From Methyloversatilis sp. (GTDB lineage: Bacteria; Pseudomonadota; Gammaproteobacteria; Burkholderiales; Rhodocyclaceae): DNA of 64,000 nt. Both the position numbers and the translations under genes were made by a program. Position 1 is the first letter of the stretch. Each line of letters opens with the position of its first letter. The notes beneath the pieces are model-generated. The model was given only the letters and a program-made list of their open reading frames with translations. It was not told the DNA's origin and searched no databases. The DNA lies in NCBI GenBank assembly GCA_016791045.1, contig JAEUNO010000019.1:1-64000 (forward strand). Direction: 5' to 3'. Of this stretch, positions 45,615 to 54,484 are shown piece by piece.

Positions 45615-46505
45615 ATGAGCTCCCAACAAAAATCTCTTTGCGTGCTGTTCGCCGACGTGTCGGGCAGCACCCGGCTGTACGAAAAGCTCGGGGATGCAGA
45701 AGCCCTGCGGGCGGTCGAACGTTGCCTGAACCGCATCCGGCGGGTGATCGACAGCCATGGCGGAAAGGTCATCAAGACCATCGGTGACGAGGTCATGACG
45801 ACGTTTCCGAGTGCCGACGAAGGCATCCAGGCGGCCTGCGAAATGCAGCATCGCATCACCGATCTGCCGCCGGTATCGGGCGTCAAGCTGGCGATCCGCG
45901 TCGGCTTCCATTACGGGCCGGCGATCGAGGAAAACGACGACGTATTCGGCGACACGGTCAATACGGCGGCCCGCATGGCCGGTCTGGCACAGGCCGGTCA
46001 GGTGATCACGACCGCCGAAACGCTGTCGTCGCTGACCCTGTCGCTCGCCCCGGCGGTGCGCGAAATCGATGCGCTGACCGTCAAGGGCAAGGCGGAAGAC
46101 GTGCGCGTGTGCGAAGTGCTGTGGCAGGAAGGTGCCGACCTGACAATGAAGGCGTCGAGCACCGCTCCGCTGTACGTGATGGCACGCCTGTTCGTGAAGT
46201 ACCGCGAAATGGAGCGCACGCTGGACCCGACTCAGGGCCCGCTCACGCTCGGCCGGGACATGGGCAACGAGGTCGTCATCAAGGATCAGCGCGCCTCGCG
46301 CAATCATGCCCGCATCGAGCGCCGACGCGACAAGTTCGTGCTGATCGACCAGAGCACCAACGGCACCTTCCTGCGCATCGAGGGCGAAAACGAAGTCATC
46401 CTGAAGCGTGAGGAAATGATTCTGCGCGGGCACGGCACCATCGGCTTCGGCCACAGCGCGATGGAACAGGGCATCGACCTGATGCAGTTCGAGGTGCTGG
46501 GCTGA
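45615..46505 (+). CDS. Class III adenylate cyclase with C-terminal FHA domain
   Basis: 296 residues. Cyclase domain (about 7-180): metal Asp in LFADVSGSTRLYEKLG, second Asp with adenine-selecting Lys in VIKTIGDEVM, and transition-state Asn/Arg in FGDTVNTAARM, so it should make cAMP. FHA domain (about 210-285): LTLGRDMGNEVVIKD, SRNHARIERR and STNGTFL, the phosphothreonine-binding loops. It is convergent with a Ser/Thr kinase gene 21 bases away, suggesting the FHA reads kinase phosphorylation. A dyad CTGTCC/GGACAG (45542-45560) and GTAAA-N5-TTTAC (45576-45590) precede the gene. Confidence 0.9.
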   Translation: MSSQQKSLCVLFADVSGSTRLYEKLGDAEALRAVERCLNRIRRVIDSHGGKVIKTIGDEVMTTFPSADEGIQAACEMQHRITDLPPVSGVKLAIRVGFHYGPAIEENDDVFGDTVNTAARMAGLAQAGQVITTAETLSSLTLSLAPAVREIDALTVKGKAEDVRVCEVLWQEGADLTMKASSTAPLYVMARLFVKYREMERTLDPTQGPLTLGRDMGNEVVIKDQRASRNHARIERRRDKFVLIDQSTNGTFLRIEGENEVILKREEMILRGHGTIGFGHSAMEQGIDLMQFEVLG

Positions 46506-46526
46506 CCGGCATGCCGCCGGACGGCG

Positions 46527-48890
46527 TCAGATACTGATCCGCTTCAGCAGCTCCGGATCGCGCACCACGGCTTCGCGCCGTGCCGGTGCAGCGTCCATCA
46601 GCGCAGCCGGTGGCAAGGTTTCCAGCCGGGCGAGCACCGATGGCTCCCGGCACGCCGCCTCGAATTCCAGCGCCACCGCCTCCGGGCTGCTCGACACGAT
46701 GCGCAGGCAGTTGCGGCCGAGCTTGCGCGACAAGGGCAGCAGGATGCCGGCCTGCACGTTCTGACTGGTCTCGGTCAGTCCACCCGACATGTCGGCATTC
46801 AGCGCGGCACCCGCCGCGTCCATTCGCAGCACTTCGGTGCCGAGCACCGCCCGCATCGACGCGATTTCTCGCAGCAGCGCCTGCGCGGTGTCCTGATTCG
46901 GCAGGCCGGCAATGTCCAGCCTGACCTTGCGGCCGGCGAAGTGGAAGTGGCTCAGGAAGAAGTCGCGACTGAACTGCTCGCCAACCCGCTTTCCGATGTC
47001 GGCCAGCGCCTTTTCTTCCGACGCCCAGCTGGCGCCTTCCGGAATCTCGGTATTCAGATAGACCTCCTCACCGGTCTTGCGGTCGGTGCAGCGGACTGTC
47101 CACGAGGTGAGCACCACCTTTTCTATGGTCAGTCCGGACGCCGCCAGCCTCGCACTCAGTCGCTTGAAGCGCACTTCGCCGTCAATGCTGAAGTCGGCCA
47201 CCTGCGAGCTGCCTGCATCGTCGTTCCAGGTGCGGAAGCCGAAACCCTGCACATGCTGCTTCAACATGTTCTCGGCCAGCGGCGAACGCTGCGCGGGGGC
47301 GGACGGGTCACCGTCGGTCCAGCGCGATGACACGGCGACCGAAACCTTCGGATCGCCGTTGTTGCGGATGAAATCGACCCGCTCGTCTTCCGACATCTGG
47401 TTCAACGACTTCTGCACCTGACGCACGCGGACTGCAGCACGCACGGCGCCTGCCATCAGACCGTCCTTGCCCAGCTCGGGCGGCGCCTCTTCGAGCACCG
47501 CCTGGATGAAATCACCGCTGCGACCCAGCAGCTTGTCCTGCAGCAGTGCGTAATGGCTGTTGACCGACTTCGGATCGACGAACAGGGCGACCGCCTTTTC
47601 AAGTATCTGGCGCCGCGCGTCGTCGCGCAGTGCGCCCGCCAGCGCAGCCTGATCGTTGGCGAAGCGCGGGTCACTCGGGTCGGCCAGCCCGATTGCGCTG
47701 ATCACCGTGACGCCGGGATCGAGCGCGCGTTCCGGTGCCGCGGACGGCGCCGGCACCGGCGCAGCGGGCGCTGCCGCGGGCGTGGCGACTTCCACGGCGG
47801 CGGTCAGCGCCGGTGCGTCGGCGGCCGGTTGCAGTGCGAACCAGACCCCTGCGCTCACGGCGACCAGCGCGACCGCCGCCATCGCGACAGGCAGCGGTCC
47901 GCGGCGCGCGGGCGTATTGACAGGGAGGTCGCGGGGCGGCGATTCGACGGCCGGCGCGCGATCGACGGGCGTGGGCGTGGGCGTGGCAAGCGTCGCATCC
48001 GCCTGCGTCACGAGCGTGGCGTCATCGTCATCCGACAGATTTACGACGGTGGCGTCATCGTCGGCGGACGCCACCAGCGCCGCATCGAGTGCCGCGCGGA
48101 ATGACGCAGCATCCTGAAAGCGGTCGTCCGGACGTTTGGCGAGCGCCTTGCGCACCACGGCGTCGAGTCGGGCATTGACGTGAACGTTGAGCACCGAAGG
48201 CCAGGTCGGATCTTCCTTCAGCACCTTGTGCATGATGGTGGTCAGCGCGCCGGTGAAGGGCTTCTCGCCGGTCAGCAGCTGATACAGCACGACACCGGCG
48301 GAAAACAGGTCACTGCGGCCATCGACCGTCTGCCCCATGAATTGCTCGGGCGACATGTAGGACGGCGTGCCGATGACCGTGCCGGTCTGGGTCAGATTCG
48401 ACGATTCGATCCGCGCGACACCGAAATCCGCCACCTTCACCGTGTTGTCGGCCAGCAGGATGATGTTCGCCGGCTTGATGTCGCGGTGGGTGACGCCGTG
48501 GCGGTGGGCGTGCCCCAGTGCGTCGAGCAGCTGCCCCATGAGCTGTCCGACCATCGGCAGGGGGATGCGCTCGTCGGCTTCGAACAGATCCTTCAGTTCG
48601 CGGCCCTGCACGAACTCCATAGCGATGAAGGCCGTACCGTCGTCGGCCTCGCCATACTCGTAGATGGCGACGACATTCGGATGGTTGAGCCGTCCGGCCG
48701 CCTGCGCCTCGCGCTTGAAGCGCGCGATCACCTCGTCGGCTTCGCTGCGTTCCAGCTGCTCGCGCTTGAGTGTCTTGATGGCGACCCGGCGATCGATGAC
48801 CGGGTCGCGCCCTTCATAGACGATGCCCATGGCACCCTGGCCGAGTTCGCGCAGGATGTCGTATTTGCCAAGTCTGGCTGGAAGGCTCAC
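46527..48890 (-). CDS. Transmembrane Ser/Thr protein kinase with novel periplasmic domain
   Basis: 787 residues. Kinase domain 8-272: GQGAMG loop, K39, HRDIKPAN with D137, DFG 155-157, GTPSYMSPEQ activation segment; fully active by motif. An acidic linker has two near-copies, DDDATVV (277-283) and DDDATLV (288-294). One membrane helix (about 332-353) is followed by an Ala/Pro tether and a ~400-residue periplasmic region. That region includes RCTDRKTGEEVYLNTEIP and repeated alpha/beta elements similar in feel to CsgG/FlgT-type domains; I recognise no catalogued domain with certainty. The gene is followed (upstream in transcription) by two CsgG-like genes on the same strand. Confidence 0.88.
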   Translation of the reverse strand: MSLPARLGKYDILRELGQGAMGIVYEGRDPVIDRRVAIKTLKREQLERSEADEVIARFKREAQAAGRLNHPNVVAIYEYGEADDGTAFIAMEFVQGRELKDLFEADERIPLPMVGQLMGQLLDALGHAHRHGVTHRDIKPANIILLADNTVKVADFGVARIESSNLTQTGTVIGTPSYMSPEQFMGQTVDGRSDLFSAGVVLYQLLTGEKPFTGALTTIMHKVLKEDPTWPSVLNVHVNARLDAVVRKALAKRPDDRFQDAASFRAALDAALVASADDDATVVNLSDDDDATLVTQADATLATPTPTPVDRAPAVESPPRDLPVNTPARRGPLPVAMAAVALVAVSAGVWFALQPAADAPALTAAVEVATPAAAPAAPVPAPSAAPERALDPGVTVISAIGLADPSDPRFANDQAALAGALRDDARRQILEKAVALFVDPKSVNSHYALLQDKLLGRSGDFIQAVLEEAPPELGKDGLMAGAVRAAVRVRQVQKSLNQMSEDERVDFIRNNGDPKVSVAVSSRWTDGDPSAPAQRSPLAENMLKQHVQGFGFRTWNDDAGSSQVADFSIDGEVRFKRLSARLAASGLTIEKVVLTSWTVRCTDRKTGEEVYLNTEIPEGASWASEEKALADIGKRVGEQFSRDFFLSHFHFAGRKVRLDIAGLPNQDTAQALLREIASMRAVLGTEVLRMDAAGAALNADMSGGLTETSQNVQAGILLPLSRKLGRNCLRIVSSSPEAVALEFEAACREPSVLARLETLPPAALMDAAPARREAVVRDPELLKRISI

Positions 48891-48925
48891 GGTTTGTGCT
48901 CCGGCAGCATGATGCTTGCGTCTGC

Positions 48926-48975
48926 TTCGCGTCTCTTACTTGTACTTCGCGTCGCTTACTTGTACTTCGCGTCAA
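48926..48975. repeat. 20-bp direct repeat at the csgG-like 3' end
   Basis: TTCGCGTCTCTTACTTGTAC (48926-48945) and TTCGCGTCGCTTACTTGTAC (48946-48965) are tandem with one difference, and a third partial copy TTCGCGTCAA lies at 48966-48975. On the minus strand it is the last codons D-A-K-Y-K plus stop of the CsgG-like gene, duplicated just behind the stop. The copy shows recent slippage duplication of a coding end. Confidence 0.8.
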
Positions 48976-49771
48976 TTTCCCAGACCGACTTCTGCACCAG
49001 CCGCTGCACCATGCCGTCCAGCGTGATGCCGCCTTCCTGACTGCTCGACACACCGAGGATGGAGGTGCCCTTGGCGCCGACTTCCATCTTCTCTTCGGTA
49101 TAGCCCTGCGCCAGCTGTTCGGTGGTGTTGGCGTCGATGATCTTGTAGCGCATGCCGATGATCCACACGCCCGAAGCGGCACCGGTTTCAACCGATCCGA
49201 CCGCTTCGCCGGCGGCGTAGCTGCCGCGGCTGCCGCCGAGAATGCCGATGATGTTGCCGATCGCCCGGCCGCTGATGCCTTCCTTCGCGGCGGCCACCTG
49301 CTCCGCTTTCAGGATGTCGAATTTCACGACGTACTTGGTCGTCTTCAGCTTGCCCTTCTGCAGCATCTTGCGCGCCGAGTCGGGGTCGCCCATCGAGTAG
49401 GCCAGCTGGAACTCCCCCAGCAGCGGACCGAGATCGGACCGCTCGAGCACCTTGAAATTGGCCTGCGACAGTTCGAGTTCGCCGAAATCGGCGATGTTGT
49501 TGGACGCGAACTTCTGCGTGAAGGTGGCGTTATTGCTCTTGATCTCGCCCGGCACGACGATGACGGTCGGCCCCTTCTTGTCCTTGTTGCTGTACTCAAC
49601 AGCCTTGTACATCGCCTTGTCGGCGCTTTCGTTGGCCTTGTCGGACGTGCTGGTACCGGCCGTCGGCGAAGCGCTCTCGAAGGTCGGTTGTGCGAAAGCC
49701 GGCGCCCCGATGCAGGCAAGTGCGACTGCGAGTGCCATCCTGTGGCGCAACATCCCGTGGTTGATAGTCAT
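48956..49771 (-). CDS. CsgG/HfaB-like secreted protein
   Basis: 271 residues with a signal peptide ending APAFA-Q. The mature part has the CsgG core: PTVIVVPGEIKSN, an FKVLERSDLGPLLGE strand-helix, TKYVVKFDILKAEQV, a Gly/Ala-rich GRAIGNIIGILGGSRGSYAAGEAVGS helix-like segment, and VWIIGMRYKIIDANTTEQLAQG before a final VQRLVQKSVWEI helix. CsgG forms an outer-membrane secretion channel for curli. The lipobox cysteine is not clear here, so it may be periplasmic or a non-lipidated relative. It is 65 bases upstream of the kinase gene in transcription order. Confidence 0.83.
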   Translation of the reverse strand: MTINHGMLRHRMALAVALACIGAPAFAQPTFESASPTAGTSTSDKANESADKAMYKAVEYSNKDKKGPTVIVVPGEIKSNNATFTQKFASNNIADFGELELSQANFKVLERSDLGPLLGEFQLAYSMGDPDSARKMLQKGKLKTTKYVVKFDILKAEQVAAAKEGISGRAIGNIIGILGGSRGSYAAGEAVGSVETGAASGVWIIGMRYKIIDANTTEQLAQGYTEEKMEVGAKGTSILGVSSSQEGGITLDGMVQRLVQKSVWEIDAKYK

Positions 49772-49869
49772 GACATCCCTTTCATTTGGTCATCCCGATC
49801 GATTGCCCGCCGGTTCTGCGCCGGCTGGAGATGCTCGGGCCCGAAGGCCCTTGCCCCGGTGTGGACTGC

Positions 49870-50556
49870 CTATTTTCGTTTTTTCCCGCTGCTCGATGCC
49901 GCATTCGCGCAATAGCCGCCCAACAGCGTGTTCACCACGCCGTCGGCCTTTTCTTCCACCAGCGTTCCTGCCATGGCCAGCGTGTCGCTGCCCGAATACG
50001 ACTCGGCCGATGCCTGGGCATCGGACAGCAACGTACCGTCGGGCTTCATCAGCGCGAAGGCGATCGTCACGTAGACCTCGGGAATGCGGACCACCGGATT
50101 CAACATCGAGCGCGAGGCGATCGTGCCGCGCAGGATCAGCTGGGCGCCCATCTTTTTCGAGGCGGCCAGCGCTGCATCGGGATCGTTGCGGAAGTAGGCG
50201 TCCACCTCCGCCTGGGCGATGTGGGCGGTGATTTCCTGCTGGGAATAGGTGCGGATGCCCTGCCTGAGCAGGCGCTTGTTGATCGAATTGAAGTGCGGGC
50301 TGTAGCGGGCCTGGCTGGCGGTGATGCCCTCGCCGGTGCGCTCGCCCATGACGATCATGATTTTCCTGCGCTTCAGTTCATCAAGGCAGGCCGCCGGGAG
50401 CGACAGCGCGGTATGCGAGGCGGCGTTGCGTTCTTCGTCGGCGCGCGCGTCCTTCTCGGCTTCTTCGGAAAAACTGAATGCCGCTGCCATCGACGCGGCG
50501 GCAAGGAGCGTCACGCCACACAGCAGCCGGATGCTCCCATTGCGATCGCGCAGCAC
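49870..50556 (-). CDS. Secreted protein of the CsgG/LpoB-like fold
   Basis: 228 residues, signal peptide about 1-26. The mature chain follows the alpha/beta order of the CsgG/FlgT/LpoB fold: KIMIVMGERTGEG, a helix, IRTYSQQEITAHIAQAEVDAYF, QLILRGTIASR, RIPEVYVTIAFALMKPDGTL and SYSGSDTLAMAGTLVEEKADGVV. Cysteines occur at C-terminal YCAN and in PAACL. It lies upstream of the CsgG-like gene with a 98-bp gap and is probably a partner in the same envelope function. No closer assignment is possible. Confidence 0.6.
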   Translation of the reverse strand: MLRDRNGSIRLLCGVTLLAAASMAAAFSFSEEAEKDARADEERNAASHTALSLPAACLDELKRRKIMIVMGERTGEGITASQARYSPHFNSINKRLLRQGIRTYSQQEITAHIAQAEVDAYFRNDPDAALAASKKMGAQLILRGTIASRSMLNPVVRIPEVYVTIAFALMKPDGTLLSDAQASAESYSGSDTLAMAGTLVEEKADGVVNTLLGGYCANAASSSGKKRK

Positions 50557-50698
50557 GACATACCCCGACAGTCGAACACCGCCGGACTATAGCAAAAGGA
50601 CATCGCGGCGCCGCCCCTCCTTGCAGCACGATTCACGGCGGGTTGTTGCATAAGCCACAACTGCCGGTGCCGTGGTTGCGACACCGGCGGCACGGATG

Positions 50699-51025
50699 TC
50701 AGGCCTTGACGCATTCCGCAATGAAGGACTTTCGTTCTTCGCCCTTGAGCGCCTTGTCCGTGGCTTCGGTGCGGCACTGCTTCTTGCGCTCCTTGAGCGC
50801 GCCGGCCTCGTCTGCAGTCAGCGTCGGTTTCGCGGCGGAGCCCGACGACAGGCAGCCGCTCATGAAGCTGCGGCGTTCGTCACCCTTGAGGGCCTTTTCC
50901 TTCGCTTCGGCATTGCAGGCCTTCATCTTCTCCTGCTGCGGCCCTGCGATGGCGGCAGTCGACGAGACAAGCAGCAGGGCGGCTGACAGGACGGTCAGCG
51001 CCGGGGGCAAGCGGTATGCGGACAT
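50699..51025 (-). CDS. PsiF repeat protein
   Basis: 108 residues with a signal (about 5-28) and two PsiF repeats: QQEKMKACNAEAKEKALKGD and LKERKKQCRTEATDKALKGE, each with a paired Cys (C37 and second Cys in SGCLS; C in KKQC and AECVKA). PsiF of E. coli is phosphate-starvation inducible and of unknown function. The ATG at 51025 has the near-perfect GTGAGGAGGT site. Confidence 0.88.
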   Translation of the reverse strand: MSAYRLPPALTVLSAALLLVSSTAAIAGPQQEKMKACNAEAKEKALKGDERRSFMSGCLSSGSAAKPTLTADEAGALKERKKQCRTEATDKALKGEERKSFIAECVKA

Positions 51026-51057
51026 GATGTACCTCCTCACGACAACAATGAATGGAT

Positions 51058-51093
51058 ATGCGGATCGACTGGCAGGCACCAGTCGATCCGCAT
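51058..51093 (-). terminator. 15-bp perfect stem after hprK
   Basis: ATGCGGATCGACTGG (51058-51072) and CCAGTCGATCCGCAT (51079-51093) are perfectly complementary around a 6-base loop. It lies 36 bases after the hprK stop and 33 bases before the psiF-like start, both on the minus strand. It likely ends the rpoN-ptsN-hprK transcript. The bases that follow on the minus strand (ATATCCATTCATTG) are AT-rich but not a T run. Confidence 0.65.
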
Positions 51094-51128
51094 GATATTC
51101 GCATGTCATCAATCAGGGAAGGTCTGTT

Positions 51129-52064
51129 TCAGCCCTCGTCGCCACCGAGCGCGCGGCGCTGGCGCTCGACGAACTCGAGCGTCGAATCGATGCCGCGGAA
51201 ACGGAGGATCGTGACGCGCACGGCCGCCTCGACCAGCACGGCCAGATTGCGTCCGGCCGCCACCGGTATGACGACCTTGCGTATCTTCACGCCGAGGATG
51301 TCCATCACCTCGTTGTCGAGCGGCATGCGCGTGGCTTCCGGCAGGCCGGTCACCTGTTTCTGCAGGTGCACGACCAGCTGCAGCTTCATTTTCCGCCGAC
51401 AGGCGGTCTCGCCGAACACGGTGCGGATGTTGAGCACGCCCAGCCCGCGGACCTCGAGAAAATCCTTCAGCAGTTCGGGGCAGCGCCCTTCGAGCACGGT
51501 CGGTGCGATGCGCGAGATTTCCACGCAATCGTCGGCCACCAGTCCGTGACCGCGCGATATCAGTTCGAGCGCAAGTTCGCTCTTGCCGACACCCGAATCA
51601 CCGGTGATCAGGACCCCCATGCCCAGCACATCCATCGATACGCCGTGCAAGGTCGTCTGATCGGCCAGTTCGCGCGCAAGATAGGCGCGCACCTGGTCGA
51701 TGACCGAGGCGGCACTGCGTTGCGTGGTGATCAGGGGAATGCCGTGTTCTGCGCAGCCGGCGCGGATGGTGGCCGGCGGCTGCGCACCGTCGGCGACGAT
51801 GAAGGCCGGCGGATGGGCTTCGAGCAGCGCGCCGACGATGTCCTCGACCTTGCGCGGACTGACGCTTTCGACCCACAGGATTTCCGGCACGCCGATGACC
51901 TGGATGCGCCGGGTATGGATGGTGTTCAGGTGGCCGACCAGGTCGGCGGGCGACAGACCGATCTGGTCCGCAACGATCAGCGTATTGCCGTCACCGCACT
52001 GCCATTGCAGGCGGAGACGGTCGCGGTTGTCCTCAAACAGCCGCGCGACGCTGAGCTTCCGCAT
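51129..52064 (-). CDS. hprK: HPr kinase/phosphorylase
   Basis: 311 residues. The P-loop is GDSGVGKSELALEL, followed by GLVADDCVEISR; the C-terminal core has EVRGLGVLNIRTVFGE, and MPLDNEVMDILG holds the remaining family block. The N-terminal domain (about 1-125) is the DRTGG-like regulatory fold. It phosphorylates Ser46 of HPr. The start at 52064 lies inside the ptsN end (32-nt overlap), which implies coupled translation. No ptsH or ptsI is in the window. Confidence 0.95.
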   Translation of the reverse strand: MRKLSVARLFEDNRDRLRLQWQCGDGNTLIVADQIGLSPADLVGHLNTIHTRRIQVIGVPEILWVESVSPRKVEDIVGALLEAHPPAFIVADGAQPPATIRAGCAEHGIPLITTQRSAASVIDQVRAYLARELADQTTLHGVSMDVLGMGVLITGDSGVGKSELALELISRGHGLVADDCVEISRIAPTVLEGRCPELLKDFLEVRGLGVLNIRTVFGETACRRKMKLQLVVHLQKQVTGLPEATRMPLDNEVMDILGVKIRKVVIPVAAGRNLAVLVEAAVRVTILRFRGIDSTLEFVERQRRALGGDEG

Positions 52065-52521
52065 GCACCGGTTGCCAGGTGGTGAAAAGGGTGTGGATGG
52101 CGGACGCGTCGACAGCCTGAATCAACTGTTCGCGGAATGATTTGTCTGCAAACATCTGCGCCAGCTCGGACAGTATCTGCAGATGCAGTTCGGTCGCCTG
52201 TTCGGGCACCAGCAACACGAAGAGCAGATTGACCGGACGACCGTCCGGCGCATCGAAGGCGACCGGCGTATCGAGGCGCACGAACCCGCCGATGGCTTCC
52301 TTCAGACCCTTGATCCGGCCGTGCGGGATGGCGACACCCTGACCGAGGCCGGTCGAACCGAGCTTTTCCCGCGCGAACAGGCTGTCGAACACCTGACTGC
52401 GGGCAATGCCCTGATGGTTCTCGAACAGCAGGCCGGCCTGTTCGAACACACGTTTCTTGCTGCTCGCCTCAAGGCCGATGCAGACATTCGAAACGGGCAA
52501 CAGTTTGGCGATGAGCGTCAT
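52033..52521 (-). CDS. ptsN: PTS EIIA-Ntr protein
   Basis: 162 residues from the ATG at 52521. The phospho-accepting H67 lies in GVAIPHGR; the LSELAQMFADKSFREQL helix and FVLLVPEQA strand are typical. It takes phosphate from NPr/HPr and controls potassium transport and nitrogen/carbon signalling. Its position after hpf and before hprK is the usual rpoN-cluster order. Confidence 0.95.
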   Translation of the reverse strand: MTLIAKLLPVSNVCIGLEASSKKRVFEQAGLLFENHQGIARSQVFDSLFAREKLGSTGLGQGVAIPHGRIKGLKEAIGGFVRLDTPVAFDAPDGRPVNLLFVLLVPEQATELHLQILSELAQMFADKSFREQLIQAVDASAIHTLFTTWQPVHAEAQRRAAV

Positions 52522-52642
52522 GTCAGGGGCTACTCCGAACACGCGGCAGGCGCGATCACCGGGTTATCGGGAATCGCGCCGTAAAGTTGATTGCACTGCA
52601 ACAAGACGTCGGATTATACGCTCGTGACAGGGGGCAATCGTG

Positions 52643-52963
52643 TCATTCTGCCGCTTGGTGCTTGACCGACTCGCGCGTGTGTTCGTTCGATTTTTCCTTG
52701 TGTTTGAGCACCTGACGATCGAGTTTGTCCATCAGGTTGTCGAGCGTGGCGTACATGTCTTCACTTTCGGCTTCCACAAAGATGTCGCGACCACGCACGT
52801 GCAGCGTGACTTCCGCCTTCTGTCGCAGCTTTTCGACCGTCAGGATCACGGAAACGCTTGTTACGTGGTCGAAATGGCGGATCACGCGTTCGAGCTTGGA
52901 CTCGATGTAGTCGCGGATCGGCTGCGTCACTTCAAGATGATGGCCGGTGATGGTGAGGTTCAT
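52643..52963 (-). CDS. hpf: Ribosome hibernation promoting factor (HPF/RaiA family)
   Basis: 106 residues, the short HPF form without the C-terminal dimerisation domain: NLTITGHHLEVTQPIRDYIESKL, then VILTVEKLRQKAEVTLHVRGRDIFVEAESEDMYATLDNLMDKLDRQ. AGGAGG precedes the ATG at 52963. It caps inactive ribosomes in stationary phase. It is 65 bases behind rpoN. Confidence 0.94.
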   Translation of the reverse strand: MNLTITGHHLEVTQPIRDYIESKLERVIRHFDHVTSVSVILTVEKLRQKAEVTLHVRGRDIFVEAESEDMYATLDNLMDKLDRQVLKHKEKSNEHTRESVKHQAAE

Positions 52964-53027
52964 GCTGCCTCCTGTCGTTGCGGGACGGAATATGCGTGAC
53001 GGTCCGGATCGTTCGTCGTGGAACGCG

Positions 53028-54464
53028 CTAGATCGCCTTGCGCACGCTGACCGGCGGGATGTTGAGCGATTCGCGGTATTTGGCGATGGTGCGCCGCGCA
53101 ACCACGATGCCCTGCTGACCCAGTATTTCCGCGATGCGCGAGTCCGACAACGGACGTTTGGCATCCTCGGCACCCACCAACTGGCGGATGAGTGCGCGGA
53201 TTGCGGTGGCTGAGCAGGCCCCGCCGCTTTCGGTTGCCACATGGCTGCCGAAGAAGTATTTCAGTTCGAACAGGCCGCGCGTCGTCGCCATGTACTTCTG
53301 CGATGTCACGCGGGAAATGGTCGATTCATGCAGTTCCAGCGTCTCTGCGATCTCGCGGAGCGTGAGCGGCCGCATTGCAACCTCGCCGAATTCGAAGAAC
53401 TGGCGCTGACGTTCGACGATGGCCTGCGATACGCGCAGGATGGTGTCGAAGCGCTGCTGCACATTCTTGATCAGCCACTTGGCCTCCTGCAGCTGACCGG
53501 ACAGGCCGCTGCCGCGCTGGCCCTGCAGGATTTCCGCATACAGGCGGTTGATGCGCAGGCGCGGCATGGCATCCGGATTGAGCAGCGCAGTCCATTGGCC
53601 GCGCACCTTGCGCACCACCACGTCGGGCACGATGTAGCGCGCATCGATCGGCGCGAACTGCGCACCCGGACGGGGGTTGAGCGAACGGATCAAGCTCTGC
53701 GCGGCACGCAGCAGTTCTTCATCGCAACCCACGGCGCGGCGGATCTTGGCGAAGTCGCGCGCAGCGAGCAGATCGATGTGCTGGTCGATGATGACGCGTG
53801 CGAGCGTCGACACTTCGTCGGTCGGGAGGAAATTGAGCTGCATCAGCAGGCATTCGCGCGGGTCGCGCGCCGCCACGCCGGGCGGGTCGAAATTCTGCAG
53901 CTGGCGCAGCGCGATCGACAGATCGTCGAGGTCGATATCGGCCTCTTCAGGCAGCAGCTCGACCAGTTCATCCAGCCCCTGGTTCAGGTAGCCGTCATCG
54001 TCGAGCGCCTCGATCAGCAGCCGGATCAGATAGCGGTCGCGCTCGCTCATCTGCGACAGGGCCAGCTGGCCGCACAGGTGATCCCTCAGCGACGTGCCGG
54101 CCGCCTGCACATCCTGGTAGTCGCCATCGTCATCGTCGCCGCCGCTGCGCGTGCCGTAGTTGCCGCCCTCACCCGACCATTCATCCATGTCGGCGCTGCC
54201 CGTGCCTTCCGGGGCGCGTTCGTCCGCGCTGGCCTGGGTGCTTTCCTGCGGCGCGTCGCGCACCTCGGTCACACTTTCGGGCGGCGGCTGGAAGCTGGCG
54301 GTGGCATCGGGCTCGTCGCGCTCGAGCATCGGGTTCTCATCGAGGAAACGTTCGATTTCCTGATTGAATTCGATGGTCGACAGCTGCAATAGCCGGATCG
54401 ACTGTTGCAGTTGCGGTGTCAGCGCAAGATGCTGGGAAAGTTTGAGTTGCAGCGACTGCTTCAT
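53028..54464 (-). CDS. rpoN: RNA polymerase sigma-54 factor
   Basis: 478 residues from MKQSLQLKLS at 54464; a TTG three codons upstream is possible. Region I is Gln-rich (LSQHLALTPQLQQSIRLLQL). An acidic region II (about 55-120) follows, then the core-binding and HTH parts. The RpoN box ARRTVAKYRE is near the C-terminus. It needs AAA activators at -24/-12 promoters. The gene follows lptB after 20 bases. Confidence 0.96.
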   Translation of the reverse strand: MKQSLQLKLSQHLALTPQLQQSIRLLQLSTIEFNQEIERFLDENPMLERDEPDATASFQPPPESVTEVRDAPQESTQASADERAPEGTGSADMDEWSGEGGNYGTRSGGDDDDGDYQDVQAAGTSLRDHLCGQLALSQMSERDRYLIRLLIEALDDDGYLNQGLDELVELLPEEADIDLDDLSIALRQLQNFDPPGVAARDPRECLLMQLNFLPTDEVSTLARVIIDQHIDLLAARDFAKIRRAVGCDEELLRAAQSLIRSLNPRPGAQFAPIDARYIVPDVVVRKVRGQWTALLNPDAMPRLRINRLYAEILQGQRGSGLSGQLQEAKWLIKNVQQRFDTILRVSQAIVERQRQFFEFGEVAMRPLTLREIAETLELHESTISRVTSQKYMATTRGLFELKYFFGSHVATESGGACSATAIRALIRQLVGAEDAKRPLSDSRIAEILGQQGIVVARRTIAKYRESLNIPPVSVRKAI

Positions 54465-54484
54465 GGTGTGCAAATTTCGGCGGG

